64,000 nucleotides of DNA, from assembly GCA_964030475.1 (NCBI GenBank), contig CAXIPT010000001.1:99526-163525 (forward strand). Reading direction: 5' to 3'. The stretch is from Tethya wilhelma. Its lineage: Eukaryota; Porifera; Demospongiae; Tethyida; Tethyidae. Of the stretch, positions 23,110 through 33,799 are shown one piece after another (the first letter of the stretch is position 1; each line of letters starts with the position of its first letter). The notes beneath the pieces are model-generated. The model saw nothing but the letters and a program-made list of their open reading frames with translations, ran no database searches and was not told the DNA's origin. The translations under genes were made by a program, and so were the position numbers.

Positions 23110-25082
23110 CACCCTCTCCAGTGGTGAGAAGCATCGACCAGTGAACGTGATGATTGGTTGTCCATTCACAAGAAGATCCCTTGGCCAACTAGCAGCCGCT
23201 AAGAGCAGATTCTCGGAAGGAACTTAGGAGACACCTTGCTGAAGATGTGAGTTACTGTTTCATATTCTTAGCAATCCATTCTTTTAATTAGAGTGAGATT
23301 TCAAACATGCCCAGTCTTAGTGCTAAGAGTTCAAACATTGTATACCTAACTGCTCTAAAACACCAATGGTTGGTCGTTAGAAGCTGGAACTAGAACCATT
23401 ACAATCAGCATGAAGCGATCTTTCAAATAAAATGTTTTATTTTGAAAATTGAAAAATGGGCATTTTTGTCAAAAAATTGCACTAGACTAAAGGCTATAGG
23501 TTTTGGTGGCTTTGGTTCAAATTTAAATCTGAAATAAACTAGCTCTCTTTACAGTGATCCCAATGGTACCAATCCCAGCTCAATATGACCTTCCTAGACT
23601 GAGATGGGGTCAATGCAGCAGCCTGTACCCTTATGATTCTCCTTCTCTTACATATGACTATACTATTTCATGTGAGATATTGGTTGTTTTTCAGAATGAA
23701 AAAATTTTTTTGGATAATTCAGCAGCAAATTATGTTACAAACGAAATCATTCTAACTATCTACTTACAAACTATAGCATATGATATTTGTATGTGTTCAA
23801 ACACTGGGTTGTTTAAAAGTATCACAAAACTTGAAGTTTAAAATGAACTTTTAAAATGTTCATTAGTTAGTTAATATTATTGTTTATACCACTTAAAATA
23901 AGAAAGAGCTCTTCTATTTGTTATAAACAGTAGCACAAAGACTGAAGTATAATAAGTGTCTGTTTGTGTTTGAAGACAAAAGCAACAACAGTTATTAATT
24001 GTATTACAGTTTTGCATTTAGTACAAAATTTGAAAAGAATGTGTGAATTATGCAGTCATGATGATCCTTTAGTCCTTGGAGGCACATGGAGAAAAGTAGG
24101 ACAAACCATTTCAATGATGAGAGTTTATACAAGTTCTGTGAGACTTAATTAGTGGAGGCTGGTGTTCACTTTCAATTTCAAAGTCTGTCTTTTAATAGCT
24201 TAATAAGATGTAATGCTCTCTTCTCACTATCATTATATTCTTTTCTTCTTGGTATCACTTGTAGCCTCGGTGTTGGTATCACTTGTAGCCTCGGTGTTGG
24301 TATCACTTGTAGCCTCAGTGTTTGAATCACTTGTAGCCTCAGTGTTTGAGTCACTTGTAGCCTCAGTGTTTGAATCACTTGTAGCCTCAGTGTTTGAATC
24401 ACTTGTAGCCTCGGTGTTTGAGTCACTTGTAGCCTCAGTGTTTGAATCACTTGTAGCCTCAGTGTTGGAATCACTTGTAGCCTCAGTGTTTGAGTCACTT
24501 GTAGCCTCAGTGTTTGAGTCACTTGTAGCCTCAGTGTTTGAATCATTTGTGAAGAGATGCTTTGTTGTTGTTGTTGATCCTTTAAAGCTTGGACACACGT
24601 GTAGGAAAAAAGACAAACCATTAAATGATAAGAGTTTATGCAAGTTCTATAATTCAAGCTCTCTTTCAAGAGTATCTGATATTCTTTTCTTCTCAATATC
24701 ATTATGGCTTCGATTGTTGAATTGTTAGTGAAGAGGTGTTTCTTTGACTCCCTGTCAGTCTGTGGTCTTGACCTACTGTGGTACTGTATCCAGGACCATG
24801 GCATATGTATTTTGAATCTTTGAAGGCTTGTATTGAATGGTCAATAGAGTTCCTCCAACAATGGTTAGGGATACAAAAAACAAGTAACTATTTTGTAGAA
24901 TAGTAAACCAAAATGGACAAAATTGAACAATTATATTATGTGACATAGTAGTATATTGACATGTGTGTGTGTGTGTAAATTGGTCAGAAATTGTAAAGAA
25001 TTAAAACAAGGAGACAAAATAGAGCAACAAAATGATGTGTACAGCCAAAGTTGTATTGTTGTAATAATAATATTATTGTGTA

Positions 25083-25167
<85 letters not shown>

Positions 25168-25190
25168 TGAGAAACTATAATGACATTGNC
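22600..25190. other. Intergenic stretch of simple and interspersed repeats
   Basis: The flank shared with copy A (22905-23020) is interrupted by a run of more than 20 G (about 22947-22969). The N at 23022 is followed by (CA)n to about 23107. 23420-23640 is a single diverged unit of the repeat seen three times at 62.3-63.6 kb. A minisatellite lies at 24250-24546. (TG)n spans 25079-25166, just before the N at 25189. No reliable coding exon. Confidence 0.55.
24250..24546. repeat. 24-bp minisatellite, about 12 units
   Basis: The unit on the plus strand is TCACTTGTAGCCTCAGTG plus TTTGAA, with single-base variants (TTGGTA, TTGGAA). Because 24 is a multiple of three, three frames stay open through it (minus-strand SDSNTEAT and TLRLQVTQ, plus-strand LVASVFES). 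Openness is therefore not evidence of coding. A single related fragment occurs at about 24690-24760 (KHLFTNNSTIEA versus KHLFTNDSNTEA on the minus strand), so the array grew from a longer duplicated sequence. Confidence 0.8.
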
Positions 25191-25193
25191 CAG

Positions 25194-26038
25194 GTGCAGC
25201 ACAACCCTCGCTGACCACTACTGTAGCTGTGGAGGTCCACGAAGAGCCTTCACGACGACCCAGTGAGGGGTCCTACTCGGCAGCTGTGACTGAAGGGAGC
25301 ATTTTGAAAGACGAAGAGATGTCATCATCTCAAGCTGCTCCAAGGAGTCGTGGTACTGCTGGAGGAAGAGGAAGAGCAAGAGATGGTGGTGTGACGTTTG
25401 ATACCAGGGGAGATATTTTGTTTGAGGAGCTTCGAGTGGCTCCAACGGAGGACGAGGAGAGAGACATCAGAGAGTTCGAAGAGGATTTGGAAGAGCAAGC
25501 CAAGAAGTACTCTTACAAGTTAAGACGATTGATTGTGGCGCTCTACTACGCCTTTCTCTCCCATTCGGAGTACGTTGTGTACTTCTTCATCATTCTCAAT
25601 GTCATCTTGAACGGCAGTCTCTTGTCACTGGTCTATGTATTCATTCTCTTCTCGTGGGGTCTCCTCTCCATCCCTTGGCCGAGCAAGAGGTTCTGGCTGT
25701 TCTTGATCTTCTACACCATGTTTGTCCTCACGGTGAAGTATGGGTTCCAGTTTCAAGAGATTGAGTACTGGAGTAGGTTTGATCCCAAGAGTGGGCTCTA
25801 TCCCCCCAGAATCATTGGCATCCTGTTTAGGGAGAACTTCTTTGCAAATGCTGCATTTGACATGCTGCTGTTGATTGCTCTGCTCATCCACAGAGGATTG
25901 TTGAAGGTTTGTAGTCACATGCAGTGTGTGTCTTAGTGCTTTTTTGATTCAATGACCTGACCTGCTCTGTTGGTGCGTGTTAATATAGGAGTATGGATTG
26001 TGGACCACTAGATCAGTCATCACTACTAAGAACTTCTT
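25194..26038 (+). CDS. PIEZO: PIEZO mechanosensitive channel fragment
   Basis: Two exons (25194-25906, 25989-26038) encode about 254 residues. They comprise a Ser/Arg/Glu-rich cytoplasmic stretch, then VALYYAFLSHSEYVVYFFII, SIPWPSKRFWLFLIF, LYPPRIIGI and IHRGLLKEYGLW. Three to four hydrophobic segments fall in this order. The SKRFW block, the ALYYA-L-HSE helix and PPRI-G are hallmarks of the repeated transmembrane blades before the pore module of PIEZO proteins, which form trimeric force-gated cation channels in the plasma membrane. The N-terminal part is cut by the N at 25189. The whole C-terminal third (beam, cap, pore) is absent downstream, where a TBC1D2 exon follows at 26260. The family call is strong; gene integrity is doubtful. 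Confidence 0.85.
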
Positions 26039-26181
26039 GTGAGTTGTGTATAAGACAGCAAAATACTGTGTGGTTTCATATAATTGTAGCTGCTAGAGTG
26101 TATTTTAGTATTGCTGATAGATTCTGTTTTCAATGGTCCTTTGTTATTTGTAAGACGAAAGGAACACTCTAGTTTAGACTT

Positions 26182-26182
<1 letters not shown>

Positions 26183-26257
<75 letters not shown>
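26183..26257 (+). repeat. (TC)n tract abutting an exon acceptor
   Basis: A pure TC run ends in TAG directly at the TBC1D2 exon at 26260 and serves as its polypyrimidine tract. It is also the only low-complexity stretch between the PIEZO exons and the TBC1D2 exon, so it is the likeliest place for a wrong contig join. Confidence 0.8.
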
Positions 26258-26258
<1 letters not shown>

Positions 26259-26259
26259 G

Positions 26260-28356
26260 GTCATTCGACCAGTATGGGTTCAGTCAGGGCCAGGCTGCCC
26301 TGGACCAAGACCTGGTGGCCGAACCTCTGGTCATGAAGGCAAGGAAGTTAGACCAGCAGGCACAGGTTATCAAGGTGGGCTCTTATTAGAACTGCAATGT
26401 ACACACACAATCATTGTTTGTGTGTTTTGAATGCCATTTACATAATAGGGAGTGTTAGTACTGTAGTTGTGAGGGCTTACATCACCTGACTACACATGAA
26501 ACAATGCTGCCTTTATTTACGCAATCACTCTGCTTTCACTGTATGTATATACCTATATAGCTGCTTGTATAATGGCATGTGAGTACCAGGTGTATTGCAC
26601 ATGACCAGTGTATGTGTATGTATGTGTGTCTGTCTGTTACATAAGGGGGCTGTGTTGGTGGAAGTAGATCAGTAGGTGTGTTGTTAGTGAAACTGATCTC
26701 CTCTGCTAGTATAGTGAAAGTAAACAGAGTGCTGTTATCTAAACTACAGTTATACTAGGTAGCACAGTTCTTGCTAGTTGCTAGTCGCTGGTGTCTCAGC
26801 CGGTAGTGATGTTGGTCCTGCTAGTGATTCTCTCTCTCTCTCCCGTCCTCCTGGCTGCCATGCCCCCTCTCAGTGTGTATGCCGTGGGTATTGGTCAGGG
26901 GGACAGTAACATCATCCAGTGCCCTAACGGCAGGGACATCCTCATCGTTGACATGGGGGCCACGAGCCCCATCTACGTGGAGCGGAGCTACATCACTGCC
27001 CTGCTCAAGGAGAAGTTCCATGCCAACGCCAGTGGCATGAACATCCACATCGTGATCACCCACTCCCACATCGACCACTACAGCTTCCTGCGGGGGGTCA
27101 TGGACGAGACCCTCCTGCCCCACGTCAGGCAGGTCATCCTGGGGGCTAAGTTTGAGGACTACCAGGACTCCTTTCAGAGGTGGCTCAAAGCCAACGTCTC
27201 CAACGTCTACACCATCAACAGTGAGCAGCCCTGCTACGGCAACAAGGCCTGCACCCTGACCCCTGTCTTCTCTCGGTCAGAGCCCCTCTACTCGTTAGCC
27301 AAGGGATGGGTGGACCCCTGGCAATTCTGTGGCTCCTCTGTCCAGTTCACGATCCTCGGTGCCAATATTGGCAGCTCCCCCAACGCCCAGAGTGTCATCT
27401 TGAAGCTGGTCTACAAGAAGTGGAGCCTTCTGATGTCCGGTGACTTTGAGATGAGCACGGCCCAGCACTCCCTCATGGAGCAGTGGCCCAACTCCACCTT
27501 CCAGTCCGTCTTTTACAAGATGGCTCATCACGGTGCATGGACCAACAAGTACCCCAACCTGCCCAGTCTCCTCGAGAGGATCAGGCCCAAGAAGGTGTAC
27601 ATGAGCCAGGGCTACCCCAGCCTCTCCCAGTACCACCACCCCAACTGCCAGGCCATAGAAAACATCCAGGAGGTGGGCTCCATCGTGGACATCGACCCCA
27701 AGACCAACGCCCCCTTTGTCTGCTGGGACAGCTACACCATCGTGAGGCCCTCCATGGACCAGGCCATCTACGAGACCTGCAGGGGATACGACAAGAGCTC
27801 CGACTCTCAGGTGTGCCAGGACATCTGGATCAAGACCACTGGCTCTGGGGACACAGTGGAGTACATTGACATACCACAGAAATACGTCCGATGATATAAC
27901 TTATATAGCACTCTTGCATTGGTGTGTGTGGCTTTTAATTTTTTACTTATTTTTACTTATTTTATGTCTCTCGTGGTTCTGATATAGGCAGACTTTCACC
28001 AGAAACAAATTTTTAATTTGTCTACGTTTCATGTTTGTCTCTTGTTCAAGTAGAAGACAATAGATAGCTCAGTGATCAGGTAGTGATCACTTTAAATGTT
28101 TTAGTTCATTAATTTTGTGTGTGTGTTTCTAATGTCATTCACAGTCAGAGAGCAGAGCTTGTGGTCACATCTTGCAGTGTGTGTATTGGGAAATTTTCGT
28201 ATCATTAAAGTTTTTATCAAAAACAATCACTATGTGTTGGTATGATAAATGGTTCTCATTAGCTAATGTACCACATTTTATGGTTATTGATAGGGAAAGT
28301 TTATGTTGAAAATGTAAGGTTGATGTGTTTCATAAACAGTAATGTTTTGTACATGN

Positions 28357-28449
<93 letters not shown>

Positions 28450-28719
28450 AGGACACCATGGCCAGCACCATAGTGAAGTGGGACAACTACTTCAGCAGTC
28501 ACGGGGAGCCCTCGCGATCGGTAAGAGATGACCAGCCTCCTTAGTTCATGTCCTCACAAGGTGGGTGTGTCTCTTTGTGTCCTATTAGTACGAGATGAAG
28601 GCACTAATTAGAGGGGGCATCCCCCGGGTCTATCGCACCAAGATGTGGCAGTGGATAGTGAGACTCACAGTGGGGAAGAAGTTTGTAAGTCACAACCTTT
28701 GTTTAATGTTGGCAGTCTG

Positions 28720-28774
<55 letters not shown>

Positions 28775-30854
28775 GCAGGTGGAAGGTCAGTACCAGGCCA
28801 TCCTCCAGCAACATGCTGGCCAGTCCTCAGTGGCAGTGAACCAGATAGAGCTGGACCTCCTCAGGACACTGCCAACCAACAAGTACTATGACAAGCCTGA
28901 TGCACAGGGGGTGAGTTGGTGTATGCAGGGGGTAATTGGGGTGAGTTGGTGTATGCAGGGGGTAATTGGGGTGAGTTGGTGTATGTAGGGGGTAATTGGA
29001 GTGAGTGGTATATGCAGGGGGTAATTGGAGTGAGTGGTGCATGCAGGGGGTAATTGGAGTGAGTGGTGCATGCAGGGGGTAATTGGGGTGAGTGATGCAT
29101 GCAGGGGGTAATTGGAGTGAGTTGGTGTATGCAGGGGGTGACGGGTGTGTGTGTGTGTGTGCACACTGTATTATGGTAGTGCACACTAGTACTTCTTGTG
29201 TGCTCTGAAACACTTCATTCATGTGATGTGTGAATCAACAAACTGTGTACCATTGTCTGATATCAGCACTGTCTTGTTTGAGAGATTTATCCTTAACTGT
29301 TGCTTGTTTAGTGGAATAAAATGTGAAGTTGAAACCACAACAGATTTATTAGAACACAAACATTACATTTGTTGTTGTTTACATAACAAACAAACAAACA
29401 AACAAACACACACTGTGATAATGTGTTCTCCCTGGTGGTCTGTAGATCAACAAGCTGCGTCGTGTCCTTGTGGCCTTCAGCTGGTATGACAGCAACGTGG
29501 GCTACTGCCAGGGCCTCAACAGACTGGCGGCCATAGCCCTCCTCTTCTTGGAGGAGGAGGACGCCTTCTGGTGCCTGGTGGCCATCGTCCATCACCTCCT
29601 GCCGAGGGACTACTACAGCAAGACCCTCCTGGGCTCCCAGACCGACCAGAGGGTCCTCAGGGAGCTGCTGCAGGAGAAGGCACCAAAGCTCAACAGCCAC
29701 TTGGGACTGTGCGAGTAGGTCCCTCTAATCCTGTGAGATGATGTCATCACCTTATCTATAATGTAATTGTTTTGTTTCAGCATTGATTTCTCTCTCATCA
29801 CCTTCAACTGGTTCCACACCATCTACGTGGACAACCTCCCAGTGGAGGTGAGTCACCAGCCCTAGCAGCCCACTCTCCTAGGCTTTGTGGATCTACACTT
29901 TGTGTAGCAACTTGTAGTGTTGATATATCTATGGTTGAACAGAAGGTCATCATTGTATTGAGGGCCCCCTACCCATATTGTTAGCTAGAGATGTAACAGT
30001 CAGTGAAAATGTCGTAGGTAAGCCTGCTCCTTCTAAACAGGGTGTAGTTGCAACCCCACTAGGTCAGCTGCTGCAGGATATCATTCCTACCCCAACCCAT
30101 GATGTCATGTTGTAGCCTCGTTTAATATATTTTCTCTGAAAAATGTTCCTATTGAGTGCAAAAATCACCCATTTTTGTTAACTGCTCAAACCGATGTTTT
30201 CAGGCTGGGGGTGAATGCCTTCTTGTGTGTACCATTTTTGTTTCATGCTCTCCCTCTCTCCCTCACTGAATCCTTCTTTGTGTGTGTACCATTGAAGTCA
30301 CCTCTGTTGCAAGCACATGCTCTCCCTCTCCCTCCAGACCATGCTCCGTATCTGGGACACGTTCCTCTACGAGGGAAGCAAGGTCCTCTTCAGGTTTGCC
30401 CTGGCCATATTCCGCTCCAATGAGGAGGAGCTGTTGGCCTGCGCCACCTCCATCACCATATTCAACAAGCTGAGGACACTCTGCCAGAATGCCACGGACA
30501 TCGACAGATTGGTGCAGGTGGGTGGAGTCTTGGAGTGGGTGTCGTCTGGGTTAATTAATCCCTCCCTCTTGCTAATTAGATTGCTTTCTTTGAGTTGAAC
30601 CCTTTCCCAATGAAGAAGATTAATACTCATCGCACTTACTACAGACAGGTCATCAAGGTATGCACGTACATGTACACATCCCCTTTGGAGTATGACATCA
30701 TTGTGACATCATCCTTTTATGATTGTAGGAAGAGCTGGATGCTCTTGATGTTCTCCGTAGCCAGGCCCCACCCATTGCCCCTCCCACCAGGGAGACGAGG
30801 GAACAGAGTAAGGATGATGACAGTGATGTTGAAGAGACTATTTTTTTAACTTGA
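26260..30854 (+). CDS. TBC1D2: TBC1D2/Armus-like Rab GTPase-activating protein, C-terminal half
   Basis: Nine exons give 376 residues: 26260-26374, 28452-28520, 28589-28684, 28779-28910, 29446-29714, 29781-29847, 30338-30517, 30580-30657, 30729-30854 (TGA). The order matches TBC1D2A/B: the YGF motif (FDQYGFSQGQ), VKWDNYF, ALIRGGIPRVYR, the arginine-finger motif IELDLLRTLP (IxxDxxR), the glutamine-finger motif GYCQGLNRLAAIALLFLEEED (given here as positions 29501-29560), IWDTFLYEGSKVLFRFALAIF and LNPFPMKK. Both catalytic fingers are intact, so Rab-GAP activity is expected; family members act on Rab7 in endosome and autophagosome traffic. The PH and coiled-coil N-terminal exons are missing. The first exon is instead preceded by PIEZO exons in matching phase. 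The first intron (26375-28451) contains another complete gene and the N at 28356. Confidence 0.88.
26809..27894 (+). CDS. Secreted metallo-beta-lactamase-fold hydrolase (intronless)
   Basis: A single exon of 361 residues runs from ATG 26809 to TGA 27894. The start was chosen because MLVLLVILSLSPVLLAA is a clear signal peptide; the frame is open further up but without ATG. Metallo-beta-lactamase-fold motifs: DSNIIQC and ILIVDMG (strand plus metal Asp), THSHIDHYSFL (HxHxDH, positions 27058-27090), LLMSGDFE (second metal Asp), and MAHHGAW (the late His pair). This pattern fits the ComEC/Rec2-like and related secreted MBL hydrolases, whose substrates vary; nothing here fixes the substrate. Ten or so Cys suggest disulfides in the secretory pathway. 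It lies in the same orientation inside a TBC1D2 intron. Codons are GC-rich at third positions, as in the flanking TBC1D2 exons, so recent bacterial transfer is not obvious. ATTAAA at about 28205 may be its poly(A) signal. Confidence 0.85.
   Translation: MLVLLVILSLSPVLLAAMPPLSVYAVGIGQGDSNIIQCPNGRDILIVDMGATSPIYVERSYITALLKEKFHANASGMNIHIVITHSHIDHYSFLRGVMDETLLPHVRQVILGAKFEDYQDSFQRWLKANVSNVYTINSEQPCYGNKACTLTPVFSRSEPLYSLAKGWVDPWQFCGSSVQFTILGANIGSSPNAQSVILKLVYKKWSLLMSGDFEMSTAQHSLMEQWPNSTFQSVFYKMAHHGAWTNKYPNLPSLLERIRPKKVYMSQGYPSLSQYHHPNCQAIENIQEVGSIVDIDPKTNAPFVCWDSYTIVRPSMDQAIYETCRGYDKSSDSQVCQDIWIKTTGSGDTVEYIDIPQKYVR
28357..28447 (+). repeat. (TC)n tract before a TBC1D2 exon, with N gap
   Basis: A TC run of about 90 bp runs from the N at 28356 to TACAG at the exon at 28452. 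A second tract (28725-28770) precedes the exon at 28779. Confidence 0.85.
28911..29145 (+). repeat. 30-bp minisatellite beginning at a splice donor
   Basis: Units of GTGAGTTGGTGTATGCAGG plus GGGTAATTGGG start exactly at the TBC1D2 donor at 28911 and repeat about eight times. The array presents many GTGAGT donor-like copies in a row. GATGCACAGGGG at the exon end resembles TATGCAGGGGG inside the unit, so the array may have grown from the exon-intron border. Confidence 0.75.
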
Positions 30855-31634
30855 CACACCTCCATTGATAATAGATATATATTTATATAGTGTTGTGTTC
30901 CACAGAGCTGCATTGCTTTCATGTCAAGTTTGTAACAATGTTTTCAGTTGTACAGTCCTAGGTTCTTGTTCATAAGTTTAATATGGTGGATCCGACGCTG
31001 CAGTACATGCATGTATGCTTCAGGTGGGTCCTTGTAAGGATCTCCATGCATAGCACAAAGTATAATGTGCAAGTACGGATAATGAAATTTCAATTTTTGT
31101 ATACACTAGCTTTAGATGCTAATTAAATTTAAGTGTGCATGATTACTTTGTACTGATATTGACTATGGTTTAGAACTTTAATAACAACTATAGAGTAGAT
31201 TCGAAAAAAAAAACAAAAAAACAACAACATACAGATCGAAACAATCTAACACCAGTCACTATGGAGCTTCAATGCTGATATGACTATACATTCAAATTAA
31301 GTCTCCAGAGATCCAGATTCACTCTGATGTATCAGGCTCTTGCATGGAAGGGCTGTTGTTTTGGGAGGGAAACTCGATCCTCTTCAAGCCATTCACCGGT
31401 CAGCCAGGGAGTCAGAAACAACTCTGCAGTTCAAAAGACAACTAACAAACTAATATATTTGTAACTGTAGCTAACTTATTTGTGGAATAGTATAATATTC
31501 AAATGTAATTGTTGTATAGTTTCTTGTGTATTTGTTCATTGTACATTATTAGGGTACGCTTCGAATTAGCCTACATGCTATTTGTGTATCCCTGCTTTTG
31601 CAAAATTGTCATAGAAAAAAAACAACAAATAAGA
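30855..31634. other. Downstream of TBC1D2, nothing recognised
   Basis: AT-rich DNA with no convincing exon. It may include the TBC1D2 3' untranslated region. No clear RNA gene or element was seen. Confidence 0.45.
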
Positions 31635-32367
31635 ACCTAAAATCATCATACCATGATGGAACCCAAGAACCTAAAGCCATCATACCATGATGGAACCCAA
31701 GAACCTAAAACCATCATACCATGATGGAACCCAAGAACCTAAAGCCATCATACCATGATGGAACCCAAGAACCTAAAACCATCATACCGTGATGGAACCC
31801 AAGAACCTAAAACCATCATACCATGATGAAATCCAAGAACTTAAAGCAGTGCACACCATGCATGATGAAAATCCAGGAACCTAAAACCATCATACCATGA
31901 TGGAACCCAAGAACCTAAAGCCATCATACCATGATGGAACCCAAGAACCTAAAACCATCATACCGTGATGGAACCCAAGAACCTAAAACCATCATACCAT
32001 GATGAAATCCAAGAACTTAAAGCAGTGCACACCATGCATGATGAAAATCCAGGAACCTGAAACCACCATACCATGCATGATGGAACCTAAGAACCTATAT
32101 ATAAAACCATCATACCATGATGAAAACCCAAGAACCTAAAACCATCATACCGTGATGAAACCTAAGAACCTAAAACCATCATACCATGGCCAATAAAATC
32201 CAAGAACCTAAAGCCATCACACCATGATGAAAATCCAGGAACCTAAAACCACCATACCATGCATGATGGAACCCAAGAACCTAAAACCATCATACCATGA
32301 TGGAACCCAAGAACCTAAAACCATCATACCGTGATGGAACCCAAGAACCTAAAACCATCATACCGTC
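31635..32367 (+). repeat. 34-bp minisatellite, about 20 units
   Basis: The unit is AAGAACCTAAAACCATCATA plus CCATGATGGAACCC (34 bp). CATCATACCATGATG is a small dyad within each unit. Some units carry inserts (GCAGTGCACACCATGCATG), and blocks of several units are themselves duplicated (about 31635-31860 versus 31870-32050). It shares period and half of its unit with the array at 61412-61838. Confidence 0.85.
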
Positions 32368-32639
32368 AAAATTGATATTCAATACAGTTCTCATTCAGAA
32401 GTGACTGCTATGCATGAAGGAAATTGACTGAAAAATCAAGCATGCAAGTGGACAATACTGATCTTCCAGAAGATTAACAGGTGGTACATATAATCACATA
32501 CATCCAATCCTGCTCACATCTGCAAACATACATGTATGAACCCACCTTGGACTAGTACTACATGACCCCCTATATTAACCCCCTGTATGACCGCCTACAT
32601 TAACCCCTCATGTATGACCCCCTACATTAACCCCCCAAG

Positions 32640-32642
32640 TAT

Positions 32643-32681
<39 letters not shown>

Positions 32682-32682
32682 N

Positions 32683-32728
<46 letters not shown>
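32640..32728. repeat. (CA)n microsatellite with N gap
   Basis: CA dinucleotides flank the N at 32682; continuity across it is uncertain. Confidence 0.9.
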
Positions 32729-32731
<3 letters not shown>

Positions 32732-32789
32732 ACGCAATTAACCATCGTGAAACAATCATTGACAATGTGTCTAGTTTGTCATTTAGGGG

Positions 32790-33057
32790 CTATATGGACA
32801 TTTCCGTCTGTGGACCTTCGTCAGCATTTACTGAAGATGTATGAGCTAGATATACAGCAACCTAAAGATCAGGTATGCAACTAAAATACTGAATATCATG
32901 AAGAGAAGCAATTCAGCAATGAGCGCGAGACCTTTACAATTAATGTATATGTATCTATTGTCTTTGACCACACCCACCTGATCGTACGGTGAGATGGTAA
33001 TGTCTGGTTTATTCTCAGCTAAGAAGACCCTTTCAAGATGGTAGTAGCCCCGGAGGT
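32790..33057 (-). CDS. Possible last two exons of an unidentified minus-strand gene
   Basis: Minus-strand segment 32978-33057 reads LRGYYHLERVFLAENKPDI and ends DQ/GTGGGT. After an intron, 32790-32861 begins at CTTTAG/GTT and reads VAVYLAHTSSVNADEGPQTE to a TAG. The phases agree (phase 0 junction) and both borders fit GT-AG. I do not recognise the family and found no upstream exon with matching phase. A further open segment with AEPPVEFDVAHG-like composition lies on the minus strand at about 34945-35028, but it cannot be joined with confidence. Confidence 0.35.
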
Positions 33058-33560
33058 CTTGGTGGAGTCAGGGCCATAGGTCACACCGGACTGGTAGATT
33101 TGGAGGACTCACACATGCAGAGAATTATTTGATTAGTAAAGAGATCTTCAAATGATATGGTTTATTGCCAAATTTAAATTACCAAAATCACCCAAACTGT
33201 ATTATAATTATCATTTGAAAGCTCTCTTCATGCTAATCACAATGCCTCCCCCCCCTGTCAGCTTCTCCATACAATGTTATGATATGAAACGTCTTAATTC
33301 ATTCTCAGAATTGACATTAAATTCCAGTGTAATTAGCCAGATAATTATGTAGTTAATTGTGGAATGTAATTATTAAAAATTGTACTCCAATAAAATTAAT
33401 TAACCATAGCATGCAATATTTTACAAATTGGCAGTATTTAATTTACGCAATGCATGCATTCTTATTATAATTTTAACTTATATAATTACATCAACTTATA
33501 AGGTTAACTTATACTATCATGTGTTTGTGCATGGCAAGTGATGTGTGCATGTAGGTAAGA

Positions 33561-33799
33561 GTCCATCTGGTTTGAGAATGCCGGTAGAAAAAATTGAATA
33601 ACTTTCTAAAATTAATATCTAATCGATTTTGAAATTTCAAGCACCATTGCATGGAAAGCGCTCGTTCTCCCTGTTCTTTTGGTTACTTTTCCAGCTTTGT
33701 ACACCTTACCAGTCAAAAGTTAGTTATTTTGCCCCATATAAAAAGTATTGCATGAATCTCATTATTTCACTTCTGGCAGCATTCTCAAACCAGATGGAC
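33561..33799. mobile_element. MITE with perfect 20-bp terminal inverted repeats
   Basis: GTCCATCTGGTTTGAGAATG (33561-33580) and its exact complement (33780-33799) bound 239 bp of AT-rich non-coding DNA. Confidence 0.75.

Noticed and set aside
22774..23227. Cys-Val or His-Thr repeat frames from (CA)n/(GT)n (also 24931-25218, 54384-54619)
   Set aside because: Microsatellite translation with an N inside; no coding context.
24178..24804. Open frames across the 24-bp minisatellite on both strands
   Set aside because: Three frames are open simply because the unit is 24 bp without stops; no domain or splice support.
27295..27639. Minus-strand and +1 frame open readings inside the metallo-beta-lactamase gene
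   Set aside because: Shadows caused by GC-rich third positions; the forward frame has all catalytic motifs.
26809..27894. Recent bacterial transfer or contamination for the metallo-beta-lactamase gene
   Set aside because: It has a eukaryotic-looking signal peptide, codon use like the flanking exons, and intron sequence of the host gene on both sides; older transfer cannot be excluded.
28301..28544. Ser-Leu or Arg-Glu repeat proteins from TC/GA tracts (also 26111-26389, 44042-44141, 52811-53114)
   Set aside because: Pure dinucleotide repeats read in frame; they lie in introns next to real exons.
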